The translations under genes and the position numbers were made by a program. 53,237 bases of DNA, taken from contig JAWXBR010000015.1 of NCBI GenBank assembly GCA_034440235.1, positions 1 to 53,237 on the forward strand, in the 5' to 3' direction. The stretch is from JAWXBR01 sp034440235 (lineage in GTDB: Bacteria > Bacteroidota > Ignavibacteria > Kapaibacteriales > Kapaibacteriaceae). Below, piece after piece: positions 16,796-25,695 of the stretch; within the stretch, counting starts at the first letter, position 1; every line of letters starts with the position of its first letter. Under the pieces are notes generated by a model. It did not search any database. It saw only the letters and a program-made list of their open reading frames with translations, and had not been told where the DNA came from.

Positions 16796-17869
16796 TTAAT
16801 CTTCCTCTCTCAATTTTTCACCCTCACTCTTTTGGGGATGCCAGGTAGCGTCGTTGTTCAGCTTTAGTTCTTGTTGATTTTGCGGGGACGATCCTTTCGA
16901 CGGAATGCCGGCCATCATGCGAACGTAGCGGATGCCATCTTCGACATTTGCCCACATGTGCCCAGGAGCCTCGAAGCCATACGCTCTGTATTTGCCCGGA
17001 GATACTTTACCTTTTTGCCCTACAAAGGCAGCAAACTTCTGCACCCAGTCGTCGAATGCAGCCATGAACTCGCTTTCGTGAATCATGTCTTCTGCTTGTA
17101 CCTCGCTGTACTTCTTTCCTTTGCCAATGAGTTGATACGTCCAAAGATGATCGGGTACTTCCACACCACCATACCTGCATTGCCACACTAGTGATTGATA
17201 AGCAAGGCGATCATTGCTAAAAGGCTCGTCGTTGGGATCGAAGTAGCTTTTGTGGCGAAGTATTTTCGGTCGTCCGTCTTCACCGAATTCGTCCCCCCCG
17301 TCATCCCCATAACAATAGAATGCCGCTGTTCGACCTTCGAGATGGTTAACGCTTAGCGCCTTCCATTCTTCGGTCTGCTCTAGCGCCATCGCTTTTTCGG
17401 GGTTCTTATGATCGATGGTTTTTTCGTCGGGATTACCACCATTCATGCAAACCAGTCGGTCGAACATGAGTTTTAAGTTGCTGCTGCAGCTATACCAGTT
17501 TATCGGACCAATAATTGCCCAGGCATCGGCCATGTCTAACCTGGCATATAGGTCGAGATTCCACATTAGATCGGGCTCTTTGCTACTGTCCTTCTCGTAA
17601 CAATTGCACGGCCACACGCATAGTGCCATGGATGTAGAAACGCAGGCATTGCAGCTTCGAATCTGCTCTCTTGCATAGACATTGCCCAAGTCTTCGTAGT
17701 CAATTTCCCAATCCTGTGGCAGCATTTCGGCCATCCTAAGCATTAGCGTTCTCGACTTGCTGTCTACACCCGGACAATTGTATTGTCTCCTGTTCGAACC
17801 CGAGATAATCAATATTCGGAATGGTCGCTGCTCTGTCGGCAACTTTGCGTTTTCGTCGTTTGGTTTCAT
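16796..17869 (-). CDS. NADPH-dependent FMN reductase/flavodoxin-like oxidoreductase
   Basis: A 357-aa protein. RILIISGSNRR near residue 18 is the phosphate-binding loop of the flavodoxin/NADPH-FMN reductase fold. SCNACVS followed by ALCVWPCNCY is a Cys-rich insertion as in iron-sulfur flavoproteins. AWAIIGPINWYSCSSNLKLM contains the P-x-N/Y-W FMN-contact segment. The C-terminal third is charged and lacks a known domain. It lies 52 bp downstream of the glycosyltransferase gene on the same strand and is probably its operon partner. The catalysed reaction is not clear. Length exceeds the usual 180-250 aa because of extra C-terminal sequence. Confidence 0.7.
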   Translation of the reverse strand: MKPNDENAKLPTEQRPFRILIISGSNRRQYNCPGVDSKSRTLMLRMAEMLPQDWEIDYEDLGNVYAREQIRSCNACVSTSMALCVWPCNCYEKDSSKEPDLMWNLDLYARLDMADAWAIIGPINWYSCSSNLKLMFDRLVCMNGGNPDEKTIDHKNPEKAMALEQTEEWKALSVNHLEGRTAAFYCYGDDGGDEFGEDGRPKILRHKSYFDPNDEPFSNDRLAYQSLVWQCRYGGVEVPDHLWTYQLIGKGKKYSEVQAEDMIHESEFMAAFDDWVQKFAAFVGQKGKVSPGKYRAYGFEAPGHMWANVEDGIRYVRMMAGIPSKGSSPQNQQELKLNNDATWHPQKSEGEKLREED

Positions 17870-17921
17870 GCGCGGTTAGGATTTGTGTACGGGTTCACAC
17901 GATTGTATGACCCCAGTACTG

Positions 17922-18617
17922 TTAGAGACTGTGTTGCCTGACCAACCTTCTGTAAACCGCGAGCATGTGTTCTTGTGAGTAGCCCAGGTAGTACATCGTC
18001 CAGAGACGATAGAACACAAACTGCATTCGGTAGATGCCGTTGTCGACGTACTTTCTCGCAGATGTAACAACGTAGTCGTCCATTACTTCGAATTTTCCCA
18101 GTTGCTTTAACCGGTGAATAATTTCCTGATCTTCCATCATCACAAGGTCTTCTCTAAATCCGCCCGATGCATTAAATACAGCTTTGAGCGCAAACAAGCT
18201 TTGGTCGCCGAAACGGAGGGCATTTACATCGAATCTTGTAAGCCATGCATTTGCTTTTAACAACCAATGCGGATGGTCGAATCGCAAACGGAAACAACCA
18301 CTTTTTGCGCCGTTGCTTATGGCAAGTAATATTCTTGCTCCGAACCCATTAGGTAGCGCACTGTCGGCGTGGACGAAATACAGAATTTCATGCTTGGCCA
18401 TCGCAGCACCGGCATTCATTTGTGTAGCGCGGCCTTTTCGGTTGCTCTTTACAACCGTAGCGCCGCATTGTTCTGCAATTAGAACGGTGTCGTCGGAGCT
18501 GCCACCATCTACCACAATTATCTCGGTTTCATGCGTTGCACTAACAGATTGCGCGCTCTTAATGGTCGCTGCAATCTGGGACGCTTCATTATATGTTGGT
18601 ATGATGATGCTGAACAT
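17922..18617 (-). CDS. Family 2 glycosyltransferase of the TIGR04283 (arsenosugar-cluster) type
   Basis: A 231-aa single-domain GT-A enzyme. It has SIIIPTYNEASQI at the N-terminus, IVVDGGSSDDT, and the distinctive NRKGRATQMNAGA. FVHADSALP provides the metal-binding acidic residue. GCFRLRFD and FGDQSLF follow. The GRA.QMN.GA and HAD...LP signatures match the TIGR04283 glycosyltransferases, often found beside arsenosugar-biosynthesis genes. No radical SAM or arsenic methylation gene is in the window, so the assigned substrate is uncertain. The start overlaps the previous gene by 29 bases, indicating coupling. The next gene is a flavoprotein. Confidence 0.8.
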   Translation of the reverse strand: MFSIIIPTYNEASQIAATIKSAQSVSATHETEIIVVDGGSSDDTVLIAEQCGATVVKSNRKGRATQMNAGAAMAKHEILYFVHADSALPNGFGARILLAISNGAKSGCFRLRFDHPHWLLKANAWLTRFDVNALRFGDQSLFALKAVFNASGGFREDLVMMEDQEIIHRLKQLGKFEVMDDYVVTSARKYVDNGIYRMQFVFYRLWTMYYLGYSQEHMLAVYRRLVRQHSL

Positions 18618-18972
18618 GCGCCTTCAATCTTTCTGTTACCATCGTCTCAAGTTCAGGTAGCGATTGGCATCTCTCTATTTCTACACGAGAAATCAGCTCC
18701 TTTACTCCACCACTTGTTGCAACAAAAACGGCGGGCAAGGCTACATCCATACCGTATTTCTTTTCGAACGCATTTTTATGAAGAAACTCTGACTTCACAG
18801 GAAGGCCCTCGATAAATTCTTTCCATTTCTGCTTCATGGAAAAATCGCCGTACGTGAGAGCGCACAAGTGGCATGCGTAGGTTTTAGGTGACAGAATTTT
18901 ATGCGCAAAATCGGCCACCACGCTAAACAACCCACTGTCGGCATTGTACACGAAGAGTAACTGCTCGTTCAT
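18589..18972 (-). CDS. Conserved small protein beside the glycosyltransferase
   Basis: A 127-aa protein beginning MNEQLLFVYNADSGLFSVVA and continuing DFAHKILSPKTYACHLCALT. It contains a CHLC pair and a KYGMDVALPAVFV strand, and ends in a histidine-rich tail. I recognise this as a recurrent uncharacterised family, sometimes loosely called 'GTPase', but no P-loop is present. The frame is open 56 codons further upstream. The ATG at 18972 is preferred because it begins the conserved part and has GGAC just upstream. It overlaps the glycosyltransferase start by 29 bp, so the pair is likely co-translated. The CxxC could bind metal or act in redox chemistry. Confidence 0.6.
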   Translation of the reverse strand: MNEQLLFVYNADSGLFSVVADFAHKILSPKTYACHLCALTYGDFSMKQKWKEFIEGLPVKSEFLHKNAFEKKYGMDVALPAVFVATSGGVKELISRVEIERCQSLPELETMVTERLKAHVQHHHTNI

Positions 18973-19192
18973 TTTTTGTCCAGACGAAGCACGTGGTGAA
19001 GGATGCCTTCCAAAATTAGTCTCCTCAATCGTCAGTTCACTGATGATTTCGAGCTCGTCTGTTGCGCCGTATCTCTTAGCACACTCGCAAGGTTTGCCTA
19101 CCCAGCGGAGGGCTTCGGTGTGATTGACGAAACCCTCCATCCCGGGAGGGATAGTCGACCGTGACGATTTTTCTGTGTTGGCTTAACATCAC

Positions 19193-19840
19193 CTACTTGT
19201 CTCGCATGGTTTTCCGAAGCCAGCCCAATAGTTTGTCGACGCGGAACCAGTATGTGACAGGCTGACCGTTTTCGTCGATGCCCTGCATAACGTCGTAGGA
19301 TGAATCGCCGACATACTTCAGGCTCTGCATTTTGAATTCTACGCCGTATGAGAGGAGCATGTCGTACTCTTCGCCCGCGTATAGAACATCCATAGCAGTT
19401 TCTGCATCGCGTCCGGTGCCCGACATCTGTATCGCACCTACCAAGGCCTGCGCTACTTTAAGATGATACTCTTGTTGTGCCGTGTCCTTTAACGAGACGT
19501 ACACGCGCAGTGCTTGAAAGTGCACGCTTAGATTTACCCACTCCTTCAGCAGACACTCGTCGAGTAATCACTTTGCCTCTACGAGGTCACCTTCTTGGCG
19601 GGCCTTTTCGACGTTGTCGACGCAAGAGCCGTACGGCCTGTAATCGGGCAACTCAGAATAGATGGCACGCATCTGCGCGTAGTCAGCCAGGGGGCTTAAC
19701 TGTTTCGACAACACAACGATCGAATTATACACGGCCCGAAGCGAGTCTGTTTTCGTGCCGTTGTTGCTCGCGCGAGCGTTTGGTACGAACGGACAAATCA
19801 ACAACAAGACAAGAAATACAAATCGGAGATGGTGCTGCAT
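19193..19840 (-). pseudogene. Exported small protein interrupted by in-frame TGA (DUF4919-like)
   Basis: Two minus-strand pieces in the same frame read as one protein. 19840-19571 starts MQHHLRFVFLVLLLICPFVP, a signal peptide followed by a helical region ending DLVEAK. After a single TGA (plus-strand TCA at 19568-19570) the frame continues LLDECLLKEWVNLSVHFQAL and on to LLGWLRKTMRDK. The helical, TPR-like pattern runs straight across the stop, so the TGA is probably a nonsense mutation or sequencing error. Full length would be 215 aa. The ending YWFRVDKLLGWL resembles DUF4919-type Bacteroidetes proteins, with low certainty. Confidence 0.6.
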
Positions 19841-19897
19841 CGCAAGCCTATGATGATCGCGGATGAAGTAGCTCTATTCGGACCAGAATCACAACGA

Positions 19898-21139
19898 TTA
19901 TCGCACAACCAAGAATTGCTTCGTCTCAATACCTTCTCTCGTTACTAACCGAATGTGATACACTCCTGCCGGTAGGACATTCGCGACGAATGTTGATTCG
20001 TAGTTACCTGGCAGCATACGCTCATCGACAACGGATGCCACGCATATGCCCATTGCGTCGACGATGTCTACAACAGTGTGACCCGCACGAAGCACGCTAA
20101 AGCCGATGGTGGCGGACTCAGACACTGGGTTAGGAAAATTCTCGCGTAGCTGACGAGTAGCATTGATTGCATTGTTTACGATCTCGCGGATCGAGGTAAC
20201 AACGCCACCCGTTGTTGTGCTTAATACGCGTCCGTCATCACCGACAATCGTTCCGGTGTTTGCGTTGGTGAACGAAACAGCCCATAGCGCGATTTCGGTA
20301 CCGCTATTCTGGGATGACCACGTTTCGCCGCCATCCGTTGTGCGCAGAATTACACCGCCATTGCCAACAGCGGTACCCGTGTTAACATCGGTGAACGCAA
20401 CGCCAAAGAGCCAGGCGTCAGAGCCCCCTGACTGCGCTTTCCAGTTCTCTCCGCCATCTGTGGTGCGAAGGATGGTACCTGCTTCTCCGACAATGGTGCC
20501 GGTGTTCGCATCGGCAAATGACATTGCAAAAAGATCATGCTCGGTGTTGCCTGCAATGGACATCCATGTCGCGCCCCCATCGACCGAGCGTCGGATGGTG
20601 CCGCTGTCGCCGACTGTTATCCATGTGTCGGTCTGCGGTGAACGCACAGCATACAATCGTTTGCGTCTGGTGCTGTCGGTGGCATTCCACGTTGCGCCCG
20701 CATCGGTAGTGCGAAGAATTGCACCGCCCTCGCCAACAGCAACGCCAGTGTGTTCATCGGTGAAGCACACGCCGTAGAGATTCTCACCGAACGCACCACG
20801 TTGATTCATCCATGTTGCGCCACCGTTCGTTGTTCGAAGGATGCTACCACTCTCCCCAACGATGGTACCTACGCTCGAAGAGGTGAACGACACGCCATAC
20901 AGATCATTCGATGTGACATTAGAAAGTACGTCCCACGTGGCGCCGCCGTTCGACGTGCGCAACACACTTCCGTTTTCGCCAACCACTGTACCGGTGTTAG
21001 GCTCCTGGGCAATAAAATGCACGCCCCACAAGCTGGTACCTGCGGGCAGTGGGTTCTGCACAAACCAGCCTGACTGTGCGGCACCATTGTATACACATGA
21101 CATTGTAAAAAGGGCAAGCATGACGATGGATCGATTCAC
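19898..21139 (-). CDS. Ycf48/BNR-repeat exported protein, type IX cargo
   Basis: A 413-aa protein. The GTG at 21139 is preferred because GGAG stands 5-6 nt before it and the product then begins with a normal signal peptide (VNRSIVMLALFTMSCVYNGA). The body has seven repeats of about 44 residues with the core GT(I/V)VGE.G.ILRTT(N/D)GGATW, typical of Ycf48-like beta-propellers. The end (NFPNPVSESATIGFSVLR, LPAGVYHIRLVTREG, KQFLVVR) is a type IX sorting domain. Ycf48 itself helps assemble photosystem II, but bacterial exported homologues in this phylum are surface proteins of unknown role. The repeats are close to each other at DNA level, so slippage could have altered copy number. Confidence 0.85.
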   Translation of the reverse strand: MNRSIVMLALFTMSCVYNGAAQSGWFVQNPLPAGTSLWGVHFIAQEPNTGTVVGENGSVLRTSNGGATWDVLSNVTSNDLYGVSFTSSSVGTIVGESGSILRTTNGGATWMNQRGAFGENLYGVCFTDEHTGVAVGEGGAILRTTDAGATWNATDSTRRKRLYAVRSPQTDTWITVGDSGTIRRSVDGGATWMSIAGNTEHDLFAMSFADANTGTIVGEAGTILRTTDGGENWKAQSGGSDAWLFGVAFTDVNTGTAVGNGGVILRTTDGGETWSSQNSGTEIALWAVSFTNANTGTIVGDDGRVLSTTTGGVVTSIREIVNNAINATRQLRENFPNPVSESATIGFSVLRAGHTVVDIVDAMGICVASVVDERMLPGNYESTFVANVLPAGVYHIRLVTREGIETKQFLVVR

Positions 21140-21171
21140 GGCAACTCCAGTAGCTAGTAAGACCGACAAAT

Positions 21172-21436
21172 CTACACTCTGAACGCCGTGCCCTGTTCGA
21201 TTGCAACTGACCGTAACGCAGCGTCCCTGGTGAGTAGTACGGCCCCGTCGCCGATGACGACCGATGCCAACAGATGTGCGTCTACGAATCCCAACCCTCG
21301 TCCCATCAACGCATGATGTTCGATGTAGAGCATCACCTCGTCATTTGTGGCCATGCGCGAGGATGGCAAATCGTGCAGCAGGGCAATCGCCCTTGCGCAA
21401 GTGATCGATCCAGACATTGGTATCAACGAGCACCAT
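21172..21436 (-). pseudogene. vapC: VapC PIN-domain toxin, internally deleted and frameshifted
   Basis: The frame starting at 21436 reads MVLVDTNVWIDHLRKGD, the first PIN-domain acidic residue (D in VDT), and ends after 31 codons. The second frame reads LLHDLPSSRMATNDEVM and MGRGLGFVDAHLLASVV, then GAVLLTRDAALRSVA. This includes the GxGFVDAHLLAS and LTRD motifs with the later active-site aspartates. About 35 residues between them, usually holding the second acidic residue, are missing, and the two pieces are out of frame. A normal VapC of this type is about 125-135 aa. The RNase toxin should be inactive. Confidence 0.8.
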
Positions 21437-21438
21437 AG

Positions 21439-21585
21439 CTACGCAGAACGCCGCCGCGGTACCGCTAGCAGGTCTGGCTCGCTGCCAGCAAGTTTCACGA
21501 GTCTGCGTGCGGATTCCCGTTCGATAAGTGCTTTCAGGCTCTCGCGACAATCTGGGTGAATGTTGATGCTTAATCTAGGCATCAT
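21439..21585 (-). CDS. vapB: VapB-type antitoxin, short
   Basis: A 48-aa minus-strand frame, MMPRLSINIHPDCRESLKAL, continuing to the characteristic tail RESARRLVKLAGSEPDLLAV followed by PRRRSA. The C-terminal part matches VapB antitoxins that pair with this PIN class. The N-terminal ribbon-helix-helix seems shortened compared with the usual 60-70 aa. The stop is followed after two bases by the vapC ATG, the normal operon order. Because vapC is broken, the antitoxin is probably also in decay. It is shorter than many annotation cut-offs. Confidence 0.65.
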   Translation of the reverse strand: MMPRLSINIHPDCRESLKALIERESARRLVKLAGSEPDLLAVPRRRSA

Positions 21586-21674
21586 TCGATGATAATTGCA
21601 ACGTCATTGTATAAGACTCTCGCTGGGTGGGTATAGGTGAATTACCTACCAGCGCGGGCTACTGCGCATAATAC

Positions 21675-22466
21675 GTGACGCAAACCCAATCCCCCGGCAG
21701 AATTCATGTGTCTGCCTCAAAGCCGCGCCTCGTGCGCTATCTAGAACAGCTAACCAACGGCATGCATCTCACAACGTTAGAGTTGCCCAGACCTCTTGGG
21801 TCCGTTGGCGTTAAGGGCAACCTCTTGCAGACGGGAGAGAAGTATACATACCGCCCGATATCCGGCTTAGATCACATATTCACACTCGATTGAGAGCGCA
21901 TGATATACAACAACGGTAGTTCGGTGTACATCGTATCAACAAGTTCTACTCAGGTCTTTGACGTAATTGACTGGTCGAACGACATCTTGCGTGGGTATTG
22001 GATGAGTGCCGACGAAAGGGTGCTGTGTGTGCTGGGGTTGAAGAAACTTTTGTTCTACGATGTAAGAAATTCATCCATCATTGGAGTCGCAAATCAATTC
22101 GGCTCCATTGCAAGATTTCAATGGTCAACACTAGACCGCCAGTTTTACATTTGGCATAACCATTCCAAATTTGGTTTATACGATCTCGCGAGTATCCCGT
22201 TGAGTGTACATGAGACTGCGCGCGTGCAGTCTATGTGTTCATCTGAATTTTACATCGATGACGGCCGCCTTTGTATGAATGCACAAAGCCCCCTACCGGT
22301 GAGCTGGCAACTATTCGATCTAACTGAAAACCTCGTTGCAGGCAGCTCCGCGACCTCTACCTCTGCATGGCAAGAATGCGCACTTGACATTGCAACACAG
22401 CCACTCCTATTGCGCGTGGACTACGGCGACTCCGAATGCTCGATGATCATTCCGTACGTTCGATAG
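21675..22466 (+). pseudogene. WD-like exported protein remnant with in-frame TGA, type IX-like tail
   Basis: Two pieces in one frame: 21675-21890 ends ISGLDHIFTLD. After a TGA at 21891-21893 the frame resumes ER-MIYNNGSSVYIVSTSSTQ. The body alternates short strands like WD/beta-propeller blades (LLFYDVRNSSIIGVA, FGLYDLASIPLSVH). The end (SWQLFDLTENLVAG, LLLRVDYGDSECSMIIPYVR) resembles a type IX sorting domain. There is no signal peptide and an upstream in-frame TAA at 21669, so the N-terminus is lost too. The 188-residue downstream part alone could be translated from the ATG at 21900 but would lack an export signal. Confidence 0.5.
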
Positions 22467-22572
22467 ACTAGGCTACTGTCACCGAATGTGTGTCATCGTA
22501 AATCGCGACTGCTAATGCTTGTTCCTCGTATCAACTACATACCGCGATATCCGCTGTCTGAACTGGTTGCTG

Positions 22573-22868
22573 TCATCGGGCATACGGCTCTTGAAGTTCG
22601 AGTAGCGATGCTATAGGCACGAATGCACTAGTTGTGGGTTCGCGGCGATAGTTACGCAGATATATTATCCTAGCATCGAGATCGATGTAGTATGCGCTGA
22701 AGCCAAGATGGCGTCGCCCATTGGCACGGATATCGTTCGAATTATACGTTTCGCCTCTTCAGACCCTTCTAAGCCCCCTACACACGACGTCGCGATTGTT
22801 GCAAAGGTTAGTATCAAAACAATTCGACCTAGTTGTAGCACTGGTGTCAACCATTTTGTTTCTGTCAT
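22573..22868 (-). pseudogene. Small lipoprotein, frameshifted
   Basis: Starts MTETKWLTPVLQLGRIVLIL and reaches FATIATSCVGG, a plausible lipobox with the lipid-attached cysteine at residue 29. The frame continues EEAKRIIRTISVPMGDAI. Near 22700 it slips: the original frame soon stops, while the neighbouring frame continues as AYYIDLDARIIYLRNYRREP, then IASLLELQEPYAR, to a TGA at 22573-22575. Joined, it would be a ~98-aa lipoprotein. No function is recognised. Frameshift rather than two genes is inferred from the natural continuation. Confidence 0.5.
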
Positions 22869-22912
22869 AATCGCTCGCAGCGTGAGTCATGAATACATCT
22901 ACGTGCAAGTTA

Positions 22913-23473
22913 TCAATCCTCGCCTACCCCTAGCCCCATTTTGTATTTCACCGCAAGCTTGTAGGTGCGGCCTTTGTTCGAAGGGTTCTCTATGACGAGA
23001 AATCCGTCTGCAACCCAGCGAACGCATAGCTCGCGGGCCTGACGTGGCGCGATGCCGAGGTAGGTGGCGAGTTCGTTGGTGGTGATGATGTTGGTCTGAG
23101 AGAAGAGGCCGAGCGCCTGACGTTGTAATGGACGTAGCGTACGAAGGAGTGTAGGGGGCTGCTGACGCGAGGCGCCGAGAGTTTTAACTGCAGCGAGCAC
23201 CTTCGAACAGGCATCGGCCATTCCCTTGCAGAAGTATTCGACAAAGCTGCTGATGTCGGCGTCTGCTCGACCGATGTAGTAATTGTGACTCGGACCGATA
23301 CTGAGGGCCTCGTAGTAGTTCGAGAGGTTGCGGACATAATACTCTTCGAGCGAATAGATGCCTTTAAGGTCGTACCCACATCGATGGTGAATAGTTGTTG
23401 TTAGCAGCCTAGCAGTACGTCTGTTACCATCGTAGTTGGTTATAAAGACATTGCCACCTACAGCACGTGCCAC
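22913..23473 (-). pseudogene. Fic-family protein, N-terminally truncated with degenerate active site
   Basis: The 186-aa frame begins within the Fic core: GGNVFITNYDGNRRTARLL corresponds to the family HxFx(D/E)GNGRTAR loop, but the catalytic histidine is absent and GNGR reads GNRR. The next ~60 residues (YSLEEYYVRNLSNYYEAL) match the helices that follow the Fic motif. The C-terminal third (TNELATYLGIAPRQARELCV and GRTYKL) is the winged-helix domain often fused to Fic proteins. The N-terminal ~170 residues, including the helical lobe, are missing. Intact Fic enzymes transfer AMP to target proteins. This one is not expected to work. Confidence 0.7.
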
Positions 23474-23552
23474 GTCCTTAGAGCCCCCAATCGCATATCT
23501 TTGCTTCGGACTTTCATGATATCTACACTCTACCTATACGTGAGGAGTACCA

Positions 23553-23951
23553 ATGCTTGCGAATGCGCCTATTACGACGATTTTGCCGGTTATAGACATG
23601 GACCGCGCATGTGACTTTTATGAGAACAAGTTGGGTCTGGCTCCGCAGGGCATGAAGCCCGATGGAAAATTCGTGTATGCTTGTGCAGGGGGCTCGGTAA
23701 TTGCGCTGTTTACAAAAGAAGGGGGCACCTGTGCCGATCACACCGCTGTTAGTTTTCGCGTCGATAATATAAACGATGCTATCATTACGCTGCAGGATGC
23801 GGGGGTGGAGTTTGATGATTACGATCTGCCCGGACTAAAAACCACGAACCACGTGTGTGTTCTTGGTTCGGAAAAGGCAGCATGGTTTCACGACACTGAA
23901 GGAAACGCCTTGTGCATTCATGAGGACATTAAAGAACAAGCATCTACATGA
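23553..23951 (+). CDS. VOC-superfamily (glyoxalase/bleomycin-resistance fold) protein
   Basis: A 132-aa protein with one vicinal-oxygen-chelate domain: ITTILPVIDMDRACDFYENK LGL at the start, and the second half-repeat at VSFRVDNINDAIITLQDAGV. It ends with WFHDTEGNALCIHE, where the 'D.eGN.l.i.E' pattern carries a metal-ligand Glu. GAGGAG stands close before the ATG. VOC proteins bind metal and act as lyases, dioxygenases or drug-binding proteins; the specific role is open. It is 37 bp ahead of the SulP transporter gene on the same strand and is probably co-transcribed. Confidence 0.85.
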   Translation: MLANAPITTILPVIDMDRACDFYENKLGLAPQGMKPDGKFVYACAGGSVIALFTKEGGTCADHTAVSFRVDNINDAIITLQDAGVEFDDYDLPGLKTTNHVCVLGSEKAAWFHDTEGNALCIHEDIKEQAST

Positions 23952-23988
23952 ACCCAAGTAAGAGCAAGATGCTGCATGGCGTACGTAC

Positions 23989-25539
23989 GTGAAGCACAAA
24001 TTCAAGTACTATCGGACGTTATGGTTGCGTCATGACCTGCCAGCAGCACTGACTGTTTTTCTTGTTGCGTTGCCGCTGTGTTTGGGTATTGCGTTGGCGT
24101 CGGGTGCGCCGTTGTATGCTGGACTTCTTTCGGGCATTATCGGTGGACTTGTTGTTGCGGTGATTAGTGGTTCACACCTCGGTGTGTCGGGACCCGCCGC
24201 TGGTCTTACTACCGTTGTTGCCGGTGCAATCATTTCTTTGGGCAGCTTCGAACTTTTTCTTCTCGCCGTGTTTGTTGCAGGATTGATGCAATTGGCTATG
24301 GGGCTGCTAAAGCTAGGGGGCTTTGCAAACTACTTCCCGTCGGCTGTGATTAAGGGCATGCTTGCCGCAATTGGCATCATGCTTGTTCTAAAGCAGATAC
24401 CACTTGCTATGGGGTACGACCAGCCGGAGTTCTGGGCAAGTGCTTTCACGGACATGTTCACTAGCAACAATGTATTTGCGAATGTTGATAAACTTAGTAA
24501 TCATATATCACTCGGTCCGTTCCTGATCTGCAGTTTCTCGATACTGATTCTCATTTTCAGTCAGCGTCCGTTCATGAAGCGCTGGAAGATTCTTCCCGCT
24601 CCCCTTCTCGTAGTCGTAGCAGGCATTGCAGCAAGCTTTGTTGTTGCTTCAGCTGCACCATCGCTGGCGTTAAAGTCCACACAACTTGTTAACATCCCAT
24701 GGAATGTATTCGCAAGTATTTCTATACCAGACTTCACTCAGTTGTTTTCGAATGCGGGAATCTGGAAATACGGACTCATCATAGGTCTTCTTGCAACACT
24801 CGAAACGTTGCTAAGTGTAGAGGCTGTAGACAAACTCGACGCTCACAATCGGATTACGCCCGTCAATCGTGAACTTGTTGCGCAAGGCATGGGCAATATG
24901 TTATGCGGCGTTCTTGGTGCAATCCCCATGACAGCCGTTATCGTGCGTGGTGCTGCTAATGCAGATGCTGGGGCTCGCACCAAGCTTTCGGCATTCACAC
25001 ACGGCGCGTTCTTACTTATCGCAGTTCTGCTCATTCCTTCTGTACTGAGCATGATTCCGTATGCCGCACTTGCTGCCATCCTAATCGTCACTGGCTACAA
25101 CCTTTCAAGACCAGCACTGTACCGCGAGATGTGGTCGCTCGGACTTAAGCAGTTTCTCCCTTTCATCATCACTATTGTCGTTATCCTGGCAACAGACCTC
25201 CTCATTGGCGTAAGCATTGGTCTCCTCGTCTCGACGTACTTCATCGTACAAAACAACCTCCGAGCCGAATACCGCCTTACGAAGACACATGAAGGTGGCA
25301 TCGATACCTACTACTTCAAGCTCAACACAAACGTCACGTTTCTAAACAAGGTTAAGTTACGCGAAGCGCTCGACGCCATTCCCGAATACTGCACGCTCAC
25401 CATCGATGGCACAGACGCGCGCTTCATCGACTACGACGTGCTAGAAATCATCAGCGAATACGAGCACCGTGCCCACGACCGCCACATCGATGTCCACCTT
25501 AAAGGCATCAAGCGCGTACGGCTATCGTCGTTACACTAA
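23989..25539 (+). CDS. SulP-family inorganic anion transporter
   Basis: A 516-aa integral membrane protein starting at GTG (no in-frame ATG nearby). It opens with the SulP N-terminus RHDLPAALTVFLVALPLCLG, then SGSHLGVSGPAAGLTTVVAG, the family's conserved Gly/Pro-rich segment. Further on come GLLATLETLLSVEAVDKLD and GAIPMTAVIVRGAANADAGA, giving about ten to twelve membrane segments overall. The last ~90 residues (FKLNTNVTFLNKVKLREALD, LTIDGTDARFIDYDVLEII) form a short STAS-like domain. SulP transporters move sulfate, bicarbonate or other anions with Na+ or H+. This subgroup, with the short STAS, often accompanies carbonic anhydrase, but none is adjacent here. Confidence 0.9.
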   Translation: MKHKFKYYRTLWLRHDLPAALTVFLVALPLCLGIALASGAPLYAGLLSGIIGGLVVAVISGSHLGVSGPAAGLTTVVAGAIISLGSFELFLLAVFVAGLMQLAMGLLKLGGFANYFPSAVIKGMLAAIGIMLVLKQIPLAMGYDQPEFWASAFTDMFTSNNVFANVDKLSNHISLGPFLICSFSILILIFSQRPFMKRWKILPAPLLVVVAGIAASFVVASAAPSLALKSTQLVNIPWNVFASISIPDFTQLFSNAGIWKYGLIIGLLATLETLLSVEAVDKLDAHNRITPVNRELVAQGMGNMLCGVLGAIPMTAVIVRGAANADAGARTKLSAFTHGAFLLIAVLLIPSVLSMIPYAALAAILIVTGYNLSRPALYREMWSLGLKQFLPFIITIVVILATDLLIGVSIGLLVSTYFIVQNNLRAEYRLTKTHEGGIDTYYFKLNTNVTFLNKVKLREALDAIPEYCTLTIDGTDARFIDYDVLEIISEYEHRAHDRHIDVHLKGIKRVRLSSLH

Positions 25540-25695
25540 CACACGTGTGGTATTTTTACCCCATGGCACAAACGACACGTAAAAAACGCAGGATTTAAGT
25601 GTCGATGTTGTCATCAATGGCTTGTTGCAACATTTGGATGAATTCACATAGCTCGAATGAACATCAGACACTGTCACTCGACGCTGTCTATAACC

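Noticed and set aside
19568..21893. UGA read as an amino acid (alternative code)
   Set aside because: Other genes in the window, such as mcrB, end at TGA with a downstream start overlapping it, and a TAG also interrupts one gene. General recoding is not supported.
25540..25575. Terminator after SulP (ACACACGTGTGGT then TATTTTT)
   Set aside because: The palindrome has no loop and at most five or six pairs, too weak to call.
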